The notes: a model not told the origin generated them from the letters alone. Shown: positions 8,488-18,245, counted from the stretch's first letter. The stretch is 64,000 bases of DNA from a bacterium (GCA_004561445.1 SFVX01000001.1:62001-126000), one strand, 5' to 3'. Translations and numbers: made by a program.

Positions 8488-10962
8488 CTATTCCTTTACA
8501 ATTTTAAGTGTTAGCTCGCCGCTTTTGTAATCTATTTTAGCAATATCGCCCTTATTTAGGCTACCGTCTAGAATATGATCGGCAAGCAAAGTCTCGAGTT
8601 CGTCCTCGATAGTGCGACGAAGCGGACGCGCGCCGTTTTTGGCGTCGTAACCCTTCTCGATGAGATGCTTTTCGGTAGCTTCAGTAAGTTGCAAGCCGAT
8701 AGATTTTTGCGCCAAACGCTTCTTGAGATCTTCAATCATGTTATTAAAGATACGCGAGACGTCTTTTTCGCTGAGGGCGCGGAAGGTAATAATGGAGTTG
8801 AAGCGGTTGATGAGCTCTGGGCGCATGAGTTTGCGGAGAGCTTTCATGCCGGCCGCTTCATTGGCGGCGTGCTCAGCCTCGAGCGTCTTGACGTCTTTCT
8901 TAGTCTTGGCAGTGAAACCAAGCTCGGACTCGCGATACATATCTTCGGCGCCGAGGTTACTGGTCAAGATAATGATAGAGTTGTTGAATTTTACCTTGGT
9001 ACCCTGACCGTCGGTCAGCTCGCCATCTTCGAGAATCTGCAAGAGAATATTGAAGACCTCTGGGTGAGCTTTTTCGATTTCATCGAAGAGCACAACCGAA
9101 TATGGACGACGGCGAATTTGCTCGGTAAGTTTGCCACCATCTTCGTAGCCAACATAGCCAGCTGGCGCACCGACGAGGCGAGCAACATTGTGTTTTTCAC
9201 CAAATTCAGACATGTCAATCTTGATGAGTGAGTCATCGCCGCCAAAAACTTCGCGTGCGATAACTTTGGCGAGCTCAGTCTTACCGACACCAGTTGGACC
9301 GAGGAAGATAAAAGAACCAATTGGGCGGTGCGTGTCGGAAATACCCGAGCGACCGCGACGAATTGCCTTACTGACGGACTTGATAGCGTCATCTTGGCCA
9401 ATAATAACCTTCTGGAGGTGTGACTCGAGATGCGTCAAAAGTTCCTGCTCGGAGCCACGCACACGGTTAACTGGAATGCCGGTTTTGAGACTAATCGCAG
9501 TAGCGAGATTTTCGCTAGTAACCTCTGGCGATTTATCAATATTGGCATTGGCTTTTTCGAGTTTGGCCAATTCTTTGTGGATTTGCTCGACGCGAGTCTT
9601 GTAGTTGGCTGCCTTCTCGTAATCTTCTTTTTCGGCCGCAGCTTCGACTTTGGTCTCGAGGTCGGCGAGCTCGATTTTGAGCTTCTTGTATTCGCTGCCA
9701 CCCTGCTTGTCGACAGCGACGCGCGCAATCGCAGACGCTTCATCAATCACATCGATAACTTTATCTGGCATATAACGATCAGAAATGTAGCGCTCGGAAA
9801 GGTTTATCGCTTCTTCGAGAATAGCGTCGCTAATTACAACCTGATGGTGATTTTCGTAATGCTTTTTAATACCTTTAAGAATACGTAAAGTTACAGCAGC
9901 CGATGGCTCATTTACGAGCACAGTCTGAAAACGACGAGCCAAGGCTTTGTCTTTTTCGATGCTCTTGCGATACTCGTCGAGCGTAGTAGCGCCGATTAAC
10001 TTAAGATTATTGCGAGCTAAAGCTGGTTTTAGAATATTTGCAGCATCCATACTGCCCTCGGCTGAACCAGCACCAGAAAGCAGATGCAGTTCATCGATAA
10101 ACAAAATTACCGAATCGTCACCAACAGCTTCGTCAATGATCCCTTTTATGCGCTCCTCAAATTCGCCACGGAACTTCGTGCCAGCCACAACAGAACTTAG
10201 GTCAACTTGAAATACGCGCTTACCAATTAGTTTGCCTGGCACATCGTTTTTAGCGATGCGCATTGCAAGACCTTCTACAATAGCGGTCTTGCCAACGCCG
10301 GCCTCGCCGATGAGAACAGGGTTGGATTTAGTACGGCGACAAAGCACCGTAATAGCACGTTCTATTTCCTTCTCGCGACCAATAACCGTATCGAGCTTAC
10401 CAAGCTTGGCTTGCTCAGTAAGATCAGTACCAAACTTCGACAACCAGCGATAACCAGCACGTTTGCCGGCCTTGCGTTTTTGCTGCTCAAGCTTGCTTTC
10501 GTCGGCTTGTTTTTCAACTAGTTTTTCAATATTCTCAGCAATTTCATCAAGGTCGATATTTAATTTTTCAAGTAAAAGACCTGCGCGAGAGTTTGGTTGA
10601 CGCACCATTGCGTAAACCATATGCTCAGTACCGACCATTTCGAGACCATTTTCGCGCGCAAAGTTCATTGACATGCGAAGCGTAAGCACGGTCGCCTCTG
10701 AAAGAGACATCATTGCCATTGGCGCAGCTGGAACATCAACAGCTACCTTGCCCTGCGCACGCTCGACGCTATCAAGGTCAATACCTTCGTCGCGCAAAAT
10801 GCGAGCGCCAGTTGAAGTATCTTGCGCTAAAATCCCCATCAAGAGATGCTCGGTCCCCATATAGCCCTGGTTGTAACGTTTGCTATAGAAATCGGCTTTT
10901 TGGAGCGCAAAGCGGGCATTCTCACTGAGGTGACCCATAATTTCGCTAAATTCGTCCGCCAT
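8488..10962 (-). CDS. clpC: ATP-dependent Clp protease ATP-binding subunit ClpC
   Basis: ClpC is an AAA+ unfoldase that feeds substrates to ClpP. At 824 residues it has the N-terminal Clp repeat domain (1-~145, MGTEHLLMGILAQ), first AAA domain (Walker A GEAGVGKT at about 218), a UVR-type coiled middle region (LETKVEAAAEKEDYEKAANY) that separates ClpC from ClpB, and a second AAA domain (GPTGVGKTELA at about 555, pore loop GYVGYEDGG). The CIRCE operator and its promoter lie directly upstream, so it should be a heat-shock gene under HrcA. GGAGG is 14 nt before the ATG. Confidence 0.96.
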   Translation of the reverse strand: MADEFSEIMGHLSENARFALQKADFYSKRYNQGYMGTEHLLMGILAQDTSTGARILRDEGIDLDSVERAQGKVAVDVPAAPMAMMSLSEATVLTLRMSMNFARENGLEMVGTEHMVYAMVRQPNSRAGLLLEKLNIDLDEIAENIEKLVEKQADESKLEQQKRKAGKRAGYRWLSKFGTDLTEQAKLGKLDTVIGREKEIERAITVLCRRTKSNPVLIGEAGVGKTAIVEGLAMRIAKNDVPGKLIGKRVFQVDLSSVVAGTKFRGEFEERIKGIIDEAVGDDSVILFIDELHLLSGAGSAEGSMDAANILKPALARNNLKLIGATTLDEYRKSIEKDKALARRFQTVLVNEPSAAVTLRILKGIKKHYENHHQVVISDAILEEAINLSERYISDRYMPDKVIDVIDEASAIARVAVDKQGGSEYKKLKIELADLETKVEAAAEKEDYEKAANYKTRVEQIHKELAKLEKANANIDKSPEVTSENLATAISLKTGIPVNRVRGSEQELLTHLESHLQKVIIGQDDAIKSVSKAIRRGRSGISDTHRPIGSFIFLGPTGVGKTELAKVIAREVFGGDDSLIKIDMSEFGEKHNVARLVGAPAGYVGYEDGGKLTEQIRRRPYSVVLFDEIEKAHPEVFNILLQILEDGELTDGQGTKVKFNNSIIILTSNLGAEDMYRESELGFTAKTKKDVKTLEAEHAANEAAGMKALRKLMRPELINRFNSIITFRALSEKDVSRIFNNMIEDLKKRLAQKSIGLQLTEATEKHLIEKGYDAKNGARPLRRTIEDELETLLADHILDGSLNKGDIAKIDYKSGELTLKIVKE

Positions 10963-10999
10963 AATTAGTAATATTGCCTCCGTTAATTAGTATATTCTT

Positions 11000-11028
11000 A
11001 TTATATATAATTAGCACTCGCGAGTCAA
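11000..11028 (-). promoter_or_regulatory. clpC promoter embedded in CIRCE
   Basis: On the minus strand: TTGACT (11028-11023), a 17-bp spacer and TATAAT (11005-11000). The -35 is within the CIRCE spacer, so HrcA binding would block RNA polymerase. Confidence 0.9.
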
Positions 11029-11037
11029 GAGTGCTAA
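11011..11037. promoter_or_regulatory. CIRCE operator (HrcA binding site)
   Basis: TTAGCACTC-N9-GAGTGCTAA is a perfect 9-9-9 CIRCE element. CIRCE is the established binding site of the heat-shock repressor HrcA. hrcA is not in this window. Confidence 0.97.
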
Positions 11038-11066
11038 TTTATTTTCATAACTATTTTGGCTTATTT

Positions 11067-13064
11067 TCAGCTTTCGCCGAGAAGATTCAAAAGTTCTGCT
11101 TCATCGATGACTTTTGTGCCATATTTGGCAGCTTTCTCAAGTTTTGACTTGCCAGTATTGCGCCCCGCCACGAGATATGTGGTTGTTTTTACAACACTGC
11201 TGTGGAATTCTCCGCCCTCGGCGCGGATTTTCTCGGCCGCAATGTCGCGCCCCATAGAGTCGAGCGTGCCAGTAACCACGAAAGAAAGGCCATGTAGCTT
11301 ACCGTTGCTCGTGTCGATAAATTGTGGCTTTACGCCATTTTTTTCAAGCGCGTCAAGCATGGCAAGGTTATCTTCGTCCGAAAAGAAAGCCAGGATTGAC
11401 TCTGCGACGATTTTACCAATACCTGGAAGCTCCAAAAGCTCAGCTTCAGTAGCATTACGAAGTGCGTCGAAATCTTTAAAATGACTCGCGAGGTCAATAG
11501 CGGTCTGAGCGCCAATATGGCGGATGCCAATAGCAGTAATAAATTTCGCAAGTGGTGGATTTTTACTAGCCTGAATATTATCGACTAATTTATTAGCGGA
11601 GATTTCCGCGAAACGGTCAAGCTGACTAAGTTGCTCTGTTGTAATCGTATAAATATCCGGCAAGCTAGAAATCAGGCCATTATCAACTAAGGTCTCAACA
11701 TTTTTCTCGCCGAGTCCTTCAATGTTTAGCGCAGGTTTGCTAGCGTAATACTCGATACTACGTTTCAAAATTTGATCGGCCGAGGCATTCTTGACGCGAT
11801 ATACAACTTCACCAACTGGACGTTCAAACTCAAGCTCCGGATATTGCTCCGCAAGAGCCTGCTCATAGTCAAAAGCTGGCGCTGGATGATCTGGACGAAG
11901 CTCTTTTAGTACGCGACTAATCTGTGGGATAATATCGCCCGCTTTGTAAATCACGACCGTATCACCAATGCGGACATCAAGACGCGCGATTTCGTCGGCG
12001 TTATGCAAAGAAGCGTGATGCACCGTAGTGCCAGCTACATGCACTGGATCAAAAACAGCAACCGGCGTTGCTGCGCCAGTACGACCGATGGAAATCACAA
12101 TATCTTTTACAACCGTCGTAGCTTCTTCGGCTGGATATTTAAAAGCAATGGCGGCACGTGGCGTCTTACCAACAATACCGAGCGACTGATAGACTTTGCG
12201 ATCATTAACTTTTATAACGGCGCCATCCGTGCCAAAAGGCAGATTTCCACGCACTTCATTGAGGTGGTTAATGAAGTCCATCGCAGCATCTAGGCCGCGA
12301 AAAACCTTTTGCTGATGCGAGGTACGAAAACCAAGTTTATCTAGCGTCTCATAAACTTCAGAGTTTTTAGTGAGGTTAGGCGAGACCATATCGTAGCCCA
12401 TAAATTTGAGCGGGCGCGATGCGGCGATTTTCGGATCTAGCTGACGGATGCTTCCAGCAGCAAGATTGCGGGGATTAGCAAATTCCGGCTTTCCAGCCGC
12501 ACGTTGTTCGGCGTTCATGCGTTCAAAATCAGCCTTAAAAATTACTATCTCGCCGCGTACTTCAGTGTGTTCTTTTTGTGGAATACTAAGCGGGACATTT
12601 TCAATCGTGCGCACATTCATTGTGACGTCCTCGCCAACTTTACCGTCACCGCGCGTGACGGCTTGAACTAGCAAACCATCTTCATAAATTAACGCACAGG
12701 CAAGGCCATCCATTTTAATGTCCACAAAAAGCTCAGGGTCAATAGCGCCAAGTTTTGCAATACGATCAAGCCACTCAGCAACTTCCTCTTTCGAGAAGAC
12801 GTCAGCGAGTGAAATCATGCGCTCGGCGTGAGTGATTTTCTTAAACTTATCTAGTGCGCGACCAGCCACGCGTTGGGTTGGAGAGTCGGGCGTAACAAGC
12901 TCAGGATATTGCTCTTCAATGAGCGCAAGCTCGTGTTTTAGGCTATCAGCAGCCGCCTCAGACATAATAGATTCGTCGAGGACATGATAATGATAACGAT
13001 AATCGTTAATAAGGTCGCGAAGTTTTGCAACGCGCTCAACGACATCTTTAGTTGGTTGGGTCAT
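11067..13064 (-). CDS. ligA: NAD+-dependent DNA ligase LigA
   Basis: LigA seals nicks in duplex DNA using NAD+. The product is about 665 residues, with the start ATG at 13064 set by GAAGGA upstream; it overlaps the preceding gene by 17 bp, so translation is probably coupled. Visible parts are the Ia domain (YRYHYHVLDESIMSE), the adenylation lysine in KMDGLA (VDIKMDGLACAL), an OB-fold region, the helix-hairpin-helix repeats (LPGIGKIVAESI) and a C-terminal BRCT domain (GLSFVVTGTLDSMGRD). The zinc-finger region looks altered: the usual four-cysteine cluster is not visible around FERPVGEVVYRV, so the zinc site may be lost. Confidence 0.96.
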   Translation of the reverse strand: MTQPTKDVVERVAKLRDLINDYRYHYHVLDESIMSEAAADSLKHELALIEEQYPELVTPDSPTQRVAGRALDKFKKITHAERMISLADVFSKEEVAEWLDRIAKLGAIDPELFVDIKMDGLACALIYEDGLLVQAVTRGDGKVGEDVTMNVRTIENVPLSIPQKEHTEVRGEIVIFKADFERMNAEQRAAGKPEFANPRNLAAGSIRQLDPKIAASRPLKFMGYDMVSPNLTKNSEVYETLDKLGFRTSHQQKVFRGLDAAMDFINHLNEVRGNLPFGTDGAVIKVNDRKVYQSLGIVGKTPRAAIAFKYPAEEATTVVKDIVISIGRTGAATPVAVFDPVHVAGTTVHHASLHNADEIARLDVRIGDTVVIYKAGDIIPQISRVLKELRPDHPAPAFDYEQALAEQYPELEFERPVGEVVYRVKNASADQILKRSIEYYASKPALNIEGLGEKNVETLVDNGLISSLPDIYTITTEQLSQLDRFAEISANKLVDNIQASKNPPLAKFITAIGIRHIGAQTAIDLASHFKDFDALRNATEAELLELPGIGKIVAESILAFFSDEDNLAMLDALEKNGVKPQFIDTSNGKLHGLSFVVTGTLDSMGRDIAAEKIRAEGGEFHSSVVKTTTYLVAGRNTGKSKLEKAAKYGTKVIDEAELLNLLGES

Positions 13065-14127
13065 CAAGCATCCTTCGGTAAAGCAGATAGATATACGCAG
13101 TTGCATAGACGACCGAGAAGGTAGTCATAACTTGCAATGCAAATGGAATAATTGGAAGATCCGAACCAGCCAAAATATTATCTTTCAAAATTAGATCAAG
13201 ATAAGTTAATGGCAACATTACGATAATCCAAATAACAGCAATAAACAACACTAGAAATACGAGACGAATAATAAATCGAGTGCGACGCCCTTGAATTAGA
13301 TCCGTCGTAGCGTTAATAGCCGCCATTGGATAAATGCCCGGCACGGAGGTTGCGACCATGGCGAGAATCGAACCCGGCAAAAGATAGCTTGATAGTAAAA
13401 GTAGCAACAGGCCAAATAACCAGAAAATAAAACAATACAGTGGTTGCGATAAGAAGTCGGTTTGCACGGCTGCCGAGAAGACAATTACAAAGATGAAGGC
13501 TGGAATGAGGTGAATGAAAACTAACGCGATAACGCAGAGCGTTGAAAAAACTGGCGTCATGGCATTATATACACCATCACGAAACTTTGGTTTGTTGCCC
13601 GCTAAGAGATTGCGTAAATAATAAATCGTAATTAGCCATGCACTGATTGCAAAGATGATAATAAAAAGTTGCTGAACTTCGGTCATGCTATTGCTGAGAC
13701 CGCCAGATGTCACGGTAGATACCACAAGCAATCCTGCTTTTGCAAAACGGCCAAGCTCACCATCCTGCAGAGCCTCATAGCTTTGATCGAGCGAATCTTG
13801 TACGGTTTCGTAAGTGCTTTCGCTCATAAGACCGACGAAGATGATATTTGCTGCAACAATACTTGCAATTAGTGGTAAAAATAGACGCCAGTTTTTGAAA
13901 ACGATTTTTAAAGTCGTCATTGCATGGTTAAGCAAACCCGGCACTTGGAAGCCGCGCCTATAGTCTTCGCGATAAGAACGACGGAAAGAATGGTGTAATT
14001 TTAAGCGCGCACGCTTTTTATCCCAAACTTTCTCGCGCGAGTCAGAAAAAGATTGCTTAAAAGTTTTATAGGTGCGCTTTTTAGTTTTTTTGCTTTGATC
14101 TGCTTTATTCTCGGCGGTTTTCTTCAT
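13048..14127 (-). CDS. Polytopic membrane protein upstream of ligA, unknown function
   Basis: This 359-residue protein has a very basic N-terminus (about 70 residues rich in Lys/Arg) followed by about six membrane segments from residue 80 onward. Its 3' end overlaps ligA by 17 bp. I do not recognise a catalytic motif; the basic leader could contact nucleic acid or the inner membrane face. It resembles the glycerophosphoryl-phosphodiesterase-type or YIP-like membrane domains only in general hydrophobic pattern, so no function is assigned. Confidence 0.75.
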   Translation of the reverse strand: MKKTAENKADQSKKTKKRTYKTFKQSFSDSREKVWDKKRARLKLHHSFRRSYREDYRRGFQVPGLLNHAMTTLKIVFKNWRLFLPLIASIVAANIIFVGLMSESTYETVQDSLDQSYEALQDGELGRFAKAGLLVVSTVTSGGLSNSMTEVQQLFIIIFAISAWLITIYYLRNLLAGNKPKFRDGVYNAMTPVFSTLCVIALVFIHLIPAFIFVIVFSAAVQTDFLSQPLYCFIFWLFGLLLLLLSSYLLPGSILAMVATSVPGIYPMAAINATTDLIQGRRTRFIIRLVFLVLFIAVIWIIVMLPLTYLDLILKDNILAGSDLPIIPFALQVMTTFSVVYATAYIYLLYRRMLDDPTN

Positions 14128-14159
14128 AATTCTTCTATCTTATTTATCAATTATAACGC

Positions 14160-15038
14160 TTATTTATTTTTTAGACGCTCAATACGCGATGCAATACTTG
14201 GATGAGTTGAAAAAATATTACCGAGGAAGGATTTCTTGAGCGGATTTGCGATATACATTGACTCGGAAGCAACGTTCTGTTGATGCATAGGACGCGATTG
14301 AGCCTCGAGTTTGCGTAAAGCATTAATCATTCCTTCAGAGTTTCCGGTGAGATTCACCGAGGAGGCATCGGCAAGATACTCGCGCTGGCGCGAGACGGCA
14401 AGTTGTACAAGAGTAGCCACAAGAGGCGACAAAAGAATTACAACAATAGCAATTAATACACCAACCGGAGACTGATCTTCATCGTCGTTACGGTCGCCGT
14501 ACATCAGCATGCGAAGACCGAGGTCGGAAATAAAACCAACTAGCGCCGTAAGTCCGAAAGTGATTAAACTCAAACGAATGTCGTAATTGCGGATATGCGA
14601 CATCTCGTGACCAATTACTGCCGTAAGCTCATCGTCATCCATGATTTCGAGTAGTCCAGTAGTTGCCGCGATGCAAGCATGCTCGGGATCGCGACCAGTT
14701 GCAAAGGCGTTTGGCGCTGTGTCGTTAATTATATATATTTTTGGAGTTGGGACTTTGGCGGTACTAGCAAGTTTCTCGACTATTTTATAATAGCGCGGAT
14801 TATCATTTTTCTCGATTGGCTTTGCGCCGGACGAAAGGATAGCAAGTTTGTCGGAAAGAAAATACTGAACGCCAGCATAAACTGTCGCAATGATCATGAA
14901 AATTCCAAGCAATCTCTCATCACCGGTAAGCCAAACAAATAATGCACCAATGGCTGATACGATAGCAATAAAGATAATCATAATAAAAACAGTATTGCGT
15001 TTATTCTTAGCAATCTGCTTGTTGATAGATGTCGCCAT
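14160..15038 (-). CDS. htpX: M48 family zinc metalloprotease HtpX
   Basis: HtpX is an integral membrane peptidase that removes misfolded membrane proteins. At 292 residues it is standard size, with two N-terminal membrane helices (about 17-58), the zinc motif GHEMSHIRNYD (about 141-150), two more hydrophobic segments (about 160-220) and the downstream glutamate region SRQREYLADASSV. The C-terminus STHPSIASRIERL is typical. It lies 32 bp downstream of the next gene's end on the same strand and 19 bp from the helicase gene. Confidence 0.96.
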   Translation of the reverse strand: MATSINKQIAKNKRNTVFIMIIFIAIVSAIGALFVWLTGDERLLGIFMIIATVYAGVQYFLSDKLAILSSGAKPIEKNDNPRYYKIVEKLASTAKVPTPKIYIINDTAPNAFATGRDPEHACIAATTGLLEIMDDDELTAVIGHEMSHIRNYDIRLSLITFGLTALVGFISDLGLRMLMYGDRNDDEDQSPVGVLIAIVVILLSPLVATLVQLAVSRQREYLADASSVNLTGNSEGMINALRKLEAQSRPMHQQNVASESMYIANPLKKSFLGNIFSTHPSIASRIERLKNK

Positions 15039-15057
15039 ATTGTATATTATAACATAT

Positions 15058-17190
15058 CTACCCCGAGTCGATGCGCTTCAGGTAGTCGCAACCGTATTTA
15101 TAATTCGAACAATAATATACTTCGCCTTTCTTTAAGTTTTTCTTGATTAGCTCGCCACTTTGACATTTCGGGCAGAGTCTTTGTCTAGACTCCGCTAATT
15201 CTTCGGAAATCTCATATAGAAATGGCGATGGATTTTTGGGGTTTGCAATAATAATAGTCCGCTCGCGAGCGCGCGTAATCGCAACATAGAATAAACGACG
15301 TTCTTCCGCGAAAGGATAAGCGTCTTCTTTGCTAAGTAGCATTTCAATGAGCGGATTGCTCTCGCGCGTAGCCGGCATACCGGTTAAATCTGCATTCATA
15401 TTTAAAACAAAAACTATATCACGCGTAATACCTTTGGATTTATGCATGGAGCAAAATTCAAAATTTAAAACCTGAGAATTGTTCTTGTCATTAACCCAAG
15501 TAACTTTATCGCCATTTATCGTAATATTTTCAGCTTTTAATCTCGCAATATCATGATTATAGCGTGAGATAATTTGCAGTTCCTTTTGTGACAGTTTTTC
15601 AAAACCGATTTCAGAAATCAATTGTATGATTGCGTGCGTAAAACCACTGCTATCGTTAGCTCTTATGCCTTCATCATTCATTACAATGTTAATTGGCGTC
15701 TTTTTATCTTTATTGCTACAAAAAACTTTCTTATGCGATTGTGCAGGATTTGCCTGAACAAAGTTACTACTAATATACGTAGTCGGCTTTCCGAATCGGT
15801 GCGTAGTCTCAATGAGGCTTTTGCGCGTATAACGCTGAAAATTATTAGCAAAATTGTAAACTAAATTCAGATCGCTGCCCGTAAAACGATAGATTGATTG
15901 CCAGTCATCACCAACTGCGAATAAGCGACAACTCGGATTCTTGTCGAGAATTGCTTTAACTAGCCGATAGCGGTTTTTCGATAAGTCTTGCACTTCATCA
16001 AGCAGGATATACTTATAACCAAGCGCACATTCCGGAATTTCACAAACTGTTCGTGTAGCGTTATTGATCATATCAGCAAAATCCATACATTGCTTATCGT
16101 CGAGATGATTTTGATAGGCTTTTAGAAACTCAAGGAAAATCTGCCAAAAATCCCGAGCATATCGTTGCTCGTACTCTGTTTTTAGCTTAGCAATACGCTG
16201 CTTTACTTCTTGTGGCGTAAATAAACCATTTTTATAGTGTGACAAAAAGCAAATTATTAAGCTTTCAAATTCATCTAGCAGTGGTTTCGCGAGAGCAGAT
16301 AATAGAAGCTCCGCTTTTTTCTCGCGTGATAATTCTCTTATTTTTATACCCGCCAGACGAAGCCTGTGCTCGAGCAGCGAGAAATAATCGCCAGAGTTTC
16401 ACTCGCAAGAACGCATTTCAATGCGGACGGTTCTTTCTTTGGTATGCAGTCGGCGACGCCATTTTATATTTTTGACATACGAGGCGCCATAAATGCTAGT
16501 TTCGTGCGCATTCATCGTAACTAGATCTAGAAAAACTCCGTCAAGCGTAAAAGTCGGCTTGTATCCTTTATAATCAACGGCATATTTATATGGAACCCGA
16601 TGCAAGAAAAGCCAATCTGCAACCAATTGCTCTTCTTTACTACGAACTTTATCGCGACAAAAAGTACTTTCCGAGACTTTTTGCTCAGACAATAAGGTAT
16701 TTTTTAGAGTTTTGCGCAAAGATAAACGATTAATCTTAATGCGACTTGGATGACTATCAAAATTCCCTGGATTAAGTGGCGCGCTGAGTTGTAAGAATAT
16801 AAAGTCAAATATTCTGTCTAGTAGAGTTGGATTTCTGCATTGCTTTTTAATCCATTTTTGCAAGAATTCTTCAGTTTCCTGCTCGGAGATGAGATTTTGC
16901 GGCCTGATTTCATTGAAATTTAAAATATTTTTTCCGAGCGAATGGAAGGTCCGAAATTCAACACCTTTAACACTACAACGCTCGCGTAGCTCTTCAACTG
17001 TCTTTTTAGTAAAAGAAATCGCCAGGATTTCTTCGGGCTGGATGCCGAGACTGCTTACTAAATATTCGATCTTGGCGAGCAGACTCAAGGTTTTACCACT
17101 ACCGGCTGAGGCTAGAACTAGTTGTGCATCCTCGCAGGCGACTACTGCCTCGATTTGTTGCCGATCTAGGTCGCAGCCAGCCGCCTTCAT
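15058..17190 (-). pseudogene. UvrD/helicase IV-like ATPase interrupted by one in-frame TGA
   Basis: Two open segments (17190-16399 and 16398-15058) are in the same frame and separated only by one TGA at 16401-16399; removing it gives about 710 residues. The first part has Walker A ASAGSGKT and SFTKKTVEELRERC. The second has DEVQDLSKNR (Walker B), GDDWQSIYRFTGSD, SMHKSKGITRDIVFVL, AITRARERT and a C-terminal topoisomerase-type zinc ribbon (CPKCQSGEL...CSNYKYGC). This is a superfamily 1 3'-5' DNA helicase resembling helicase IV. The TGA lies in the poorly conserved link WKRELH..E*NSGDYFSLLEHRL. Possibilities are a fresh nonsense mutation, UGA read-through, an assembly error, or restart at TTG 16245. 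Confidence 0.85.
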
Positions 17191-17342
17191 ACCCCGCCGT
17201 TTAATACGATACAGAAAGACTCAATTGCAAAATCGTCGCCAAAAATCAGCCAGGATATTTTGATGCTTCATACTCATTTTGGGCAGGTATTTTTGCATGC
17301 TCTTAGCTTAGCGCAAGCAAAATTAAAATAAAAACATAAGCA

Positions 17343-17371
17343 TAAAAATATCGCCCTCCGAAGAGAGCGAT
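17343..17371 (-). terminator. Terminator with UUCG tetraloop
   Basis: On the minus strand ATCGCTCTC-TTCG-GAGGGCGAT (17371-17350) is a 9-bp stem with a UUCG loop, followed by ATTTTTA. It ends the gene at 17399. Confidence 0.9.
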
Positions 17372-17398
17372 GATAAGGGAGATAGATCGCAGGAAAGA

Positions 17399-17938
17399 TT
17401 AAATACCGATGCGATAAGATACTTCCGTGGCGTCATAGCTGTCGAAGTAGATTGTTTCTACGTCGTCGACTTTAAAGCCACCGAAGATCTCGTAGTAGCC
17501 CAGTGCGAGGCTAGGATTCTTGCGATTCTCTGCTGCACAGGATTCGGTAACGACATCGCAAATCTTCGCTAAACATCTGGAGTAGTCTACAGCAGACTCG
17601 ACGTAAAGCGCCACGACAAGCGTGCCGCGGTAGCCAGAGCAGTCGCAGATACGCACAGCAAAGGTCGGGATGTAGCTCAATTCGAACTTAGTCTCCTTTG
17701 AGCCAACGTAAGCCGACGCATCCAATGCGCGATGGAACACATCCTCAAGCCCCTGCTTGAGGCGGTTAATGACATTGCGCGTATGTAAAATTGCAAGCGG
17801 ACGCTTACGCTCGGACGCAGGTTCACTTTCGAAGCTGCCATCAACATACGCAACGGCGGCTCCGCCGTCACCACGCATGTAGTCCACCAAGCTTGAAGCC
17901 AGTTTTTGCATGTCATCCATTTTAATGATTTCTTCCAT
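17399..17938 (-). CDS. Hypothetical cytoplasmic protein (179 aa) with structured leader
   Basis: I do not recognise the family. It has no signal peptide or membrane segment; it is Cys-containing (CDCSGYRG, YSRCLAKICDVV, ESCAAENR) and mixed alpha/beta. The start at 17938 has a strong AAGGAGG 8 nt upstream. The leader of about 110 nt has two hairpins, one with a T-run. Together with the genes at 4441 and 47525 it forms a set of orphan proteins with strong ribosome sites, structured leaders and strong terminators, in contrast to neighbouring leaderless genes. Confidence 0.75.
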   Translation of the reverse strand: MEEIIKMDDMQKLASSLVDYMRGDGGAAVAYVDGSFESEPASERKRPLAILHTRNVINRLKQGLEDVFHRALDASAYVGSKETKFELSYIPTFAVRICDCSGYRGTLVVALYVESAVDYSRCLAKICDVVTESCAAENRKNPSLALGYYEIFGGFKVDDVETIYFDSYDATEVSYRIGI

Positions 17939-18011
17939 ATTTTGTACCTCCTTGAAATGTGGAAGAACCCCTTTTTAAGGTTCTTAGTCTTTTCGACTAT
18001 TTTTTGCGCGA

Positions 18012-18034
18012 ATAAAAAAGACGTCATGCGTCTT
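18012..18034 (-). promoter_or_regulatory. Attenuator-like hairpin in the leader of the 17399-17938 gene
   Basis: On the minus strand AAGACG-N5-CGTCTT (18034-18018) is followed by TTTTTT, an intrinsic-terminator shape placed before the ribosome site. A second hairpin AAGAACC/GGTTCTT (17985-17963) follows. An extended -10 TGCTATAAG (18053-18045) lies upstream. Confidence 0.55.
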
Positions 18035-18126
18035 CTCTGTTCATCTTATAGCATAACATATTTTTATAACTTTTGCCAAACACAAGCGAAATACAAGTTC
18101 GGGTGATAAATTCTCGCCGATTTTAC

Positions 18127-18154
18127 TTGCAAGCAGACGCATCTGTGCTATAAT
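18127..18154 (+). promoter_or_regulatory. tRNA-Gly promoter
   Basis: TTGCAA (18127-18132), 16-bp spacer, TATAAT (18149-18154) preceded by TGC (extended -10). The mature tRNA begins 16 nt later. Confidence 0.8.
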
Positions 18155-18169
18155 AGAGATATACAACTT

Positions 18170-18245
18170 GCGGGTTTAGCTCAGTTGTTAGAGCGCTTCC
18201 TTGCCAAGGAAGAGGTCGAGAGTTAGAGTCTCTTAACCCGCACCA
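18170..18245 (+). tRNA. tRNA-Gly(GCC) with altered elbow bases
   Basis: The cloverleaf is complete: acceptor GCGGGTT/AACCCGC, D stem GCTC/GAGC, anticodon stem CTTCC/GGAAG around TTGCCAA (anticodon GCC), T stem GAGAG/CTCTT, and CCA encoded at 18243-18245. The D loop is AGTTGTTA, so position 19 is U instead of the near-universal G. The T loop is TTAGAGT, so position 56 is A instead of C. The G19-C56 elbow pair is thus replaced by U19-A56. A terminator follows directly, so this is a monocistronic tRNA gene. Confidence 0.95.

Noticed and set aside
8575..9888. Long plus-strand open frames across clpC
   Set aside because: Shadows of an intact clpC; compositions are artefacts of its third-position bias.
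15058..17190. UGA as a sense codon (Gracilibacteria-type code)
   Set aside because: UGA terminates other intact genes here (galU), and no other conserved gene is interrupted by UGA, so genome-wide recoding is not supported.
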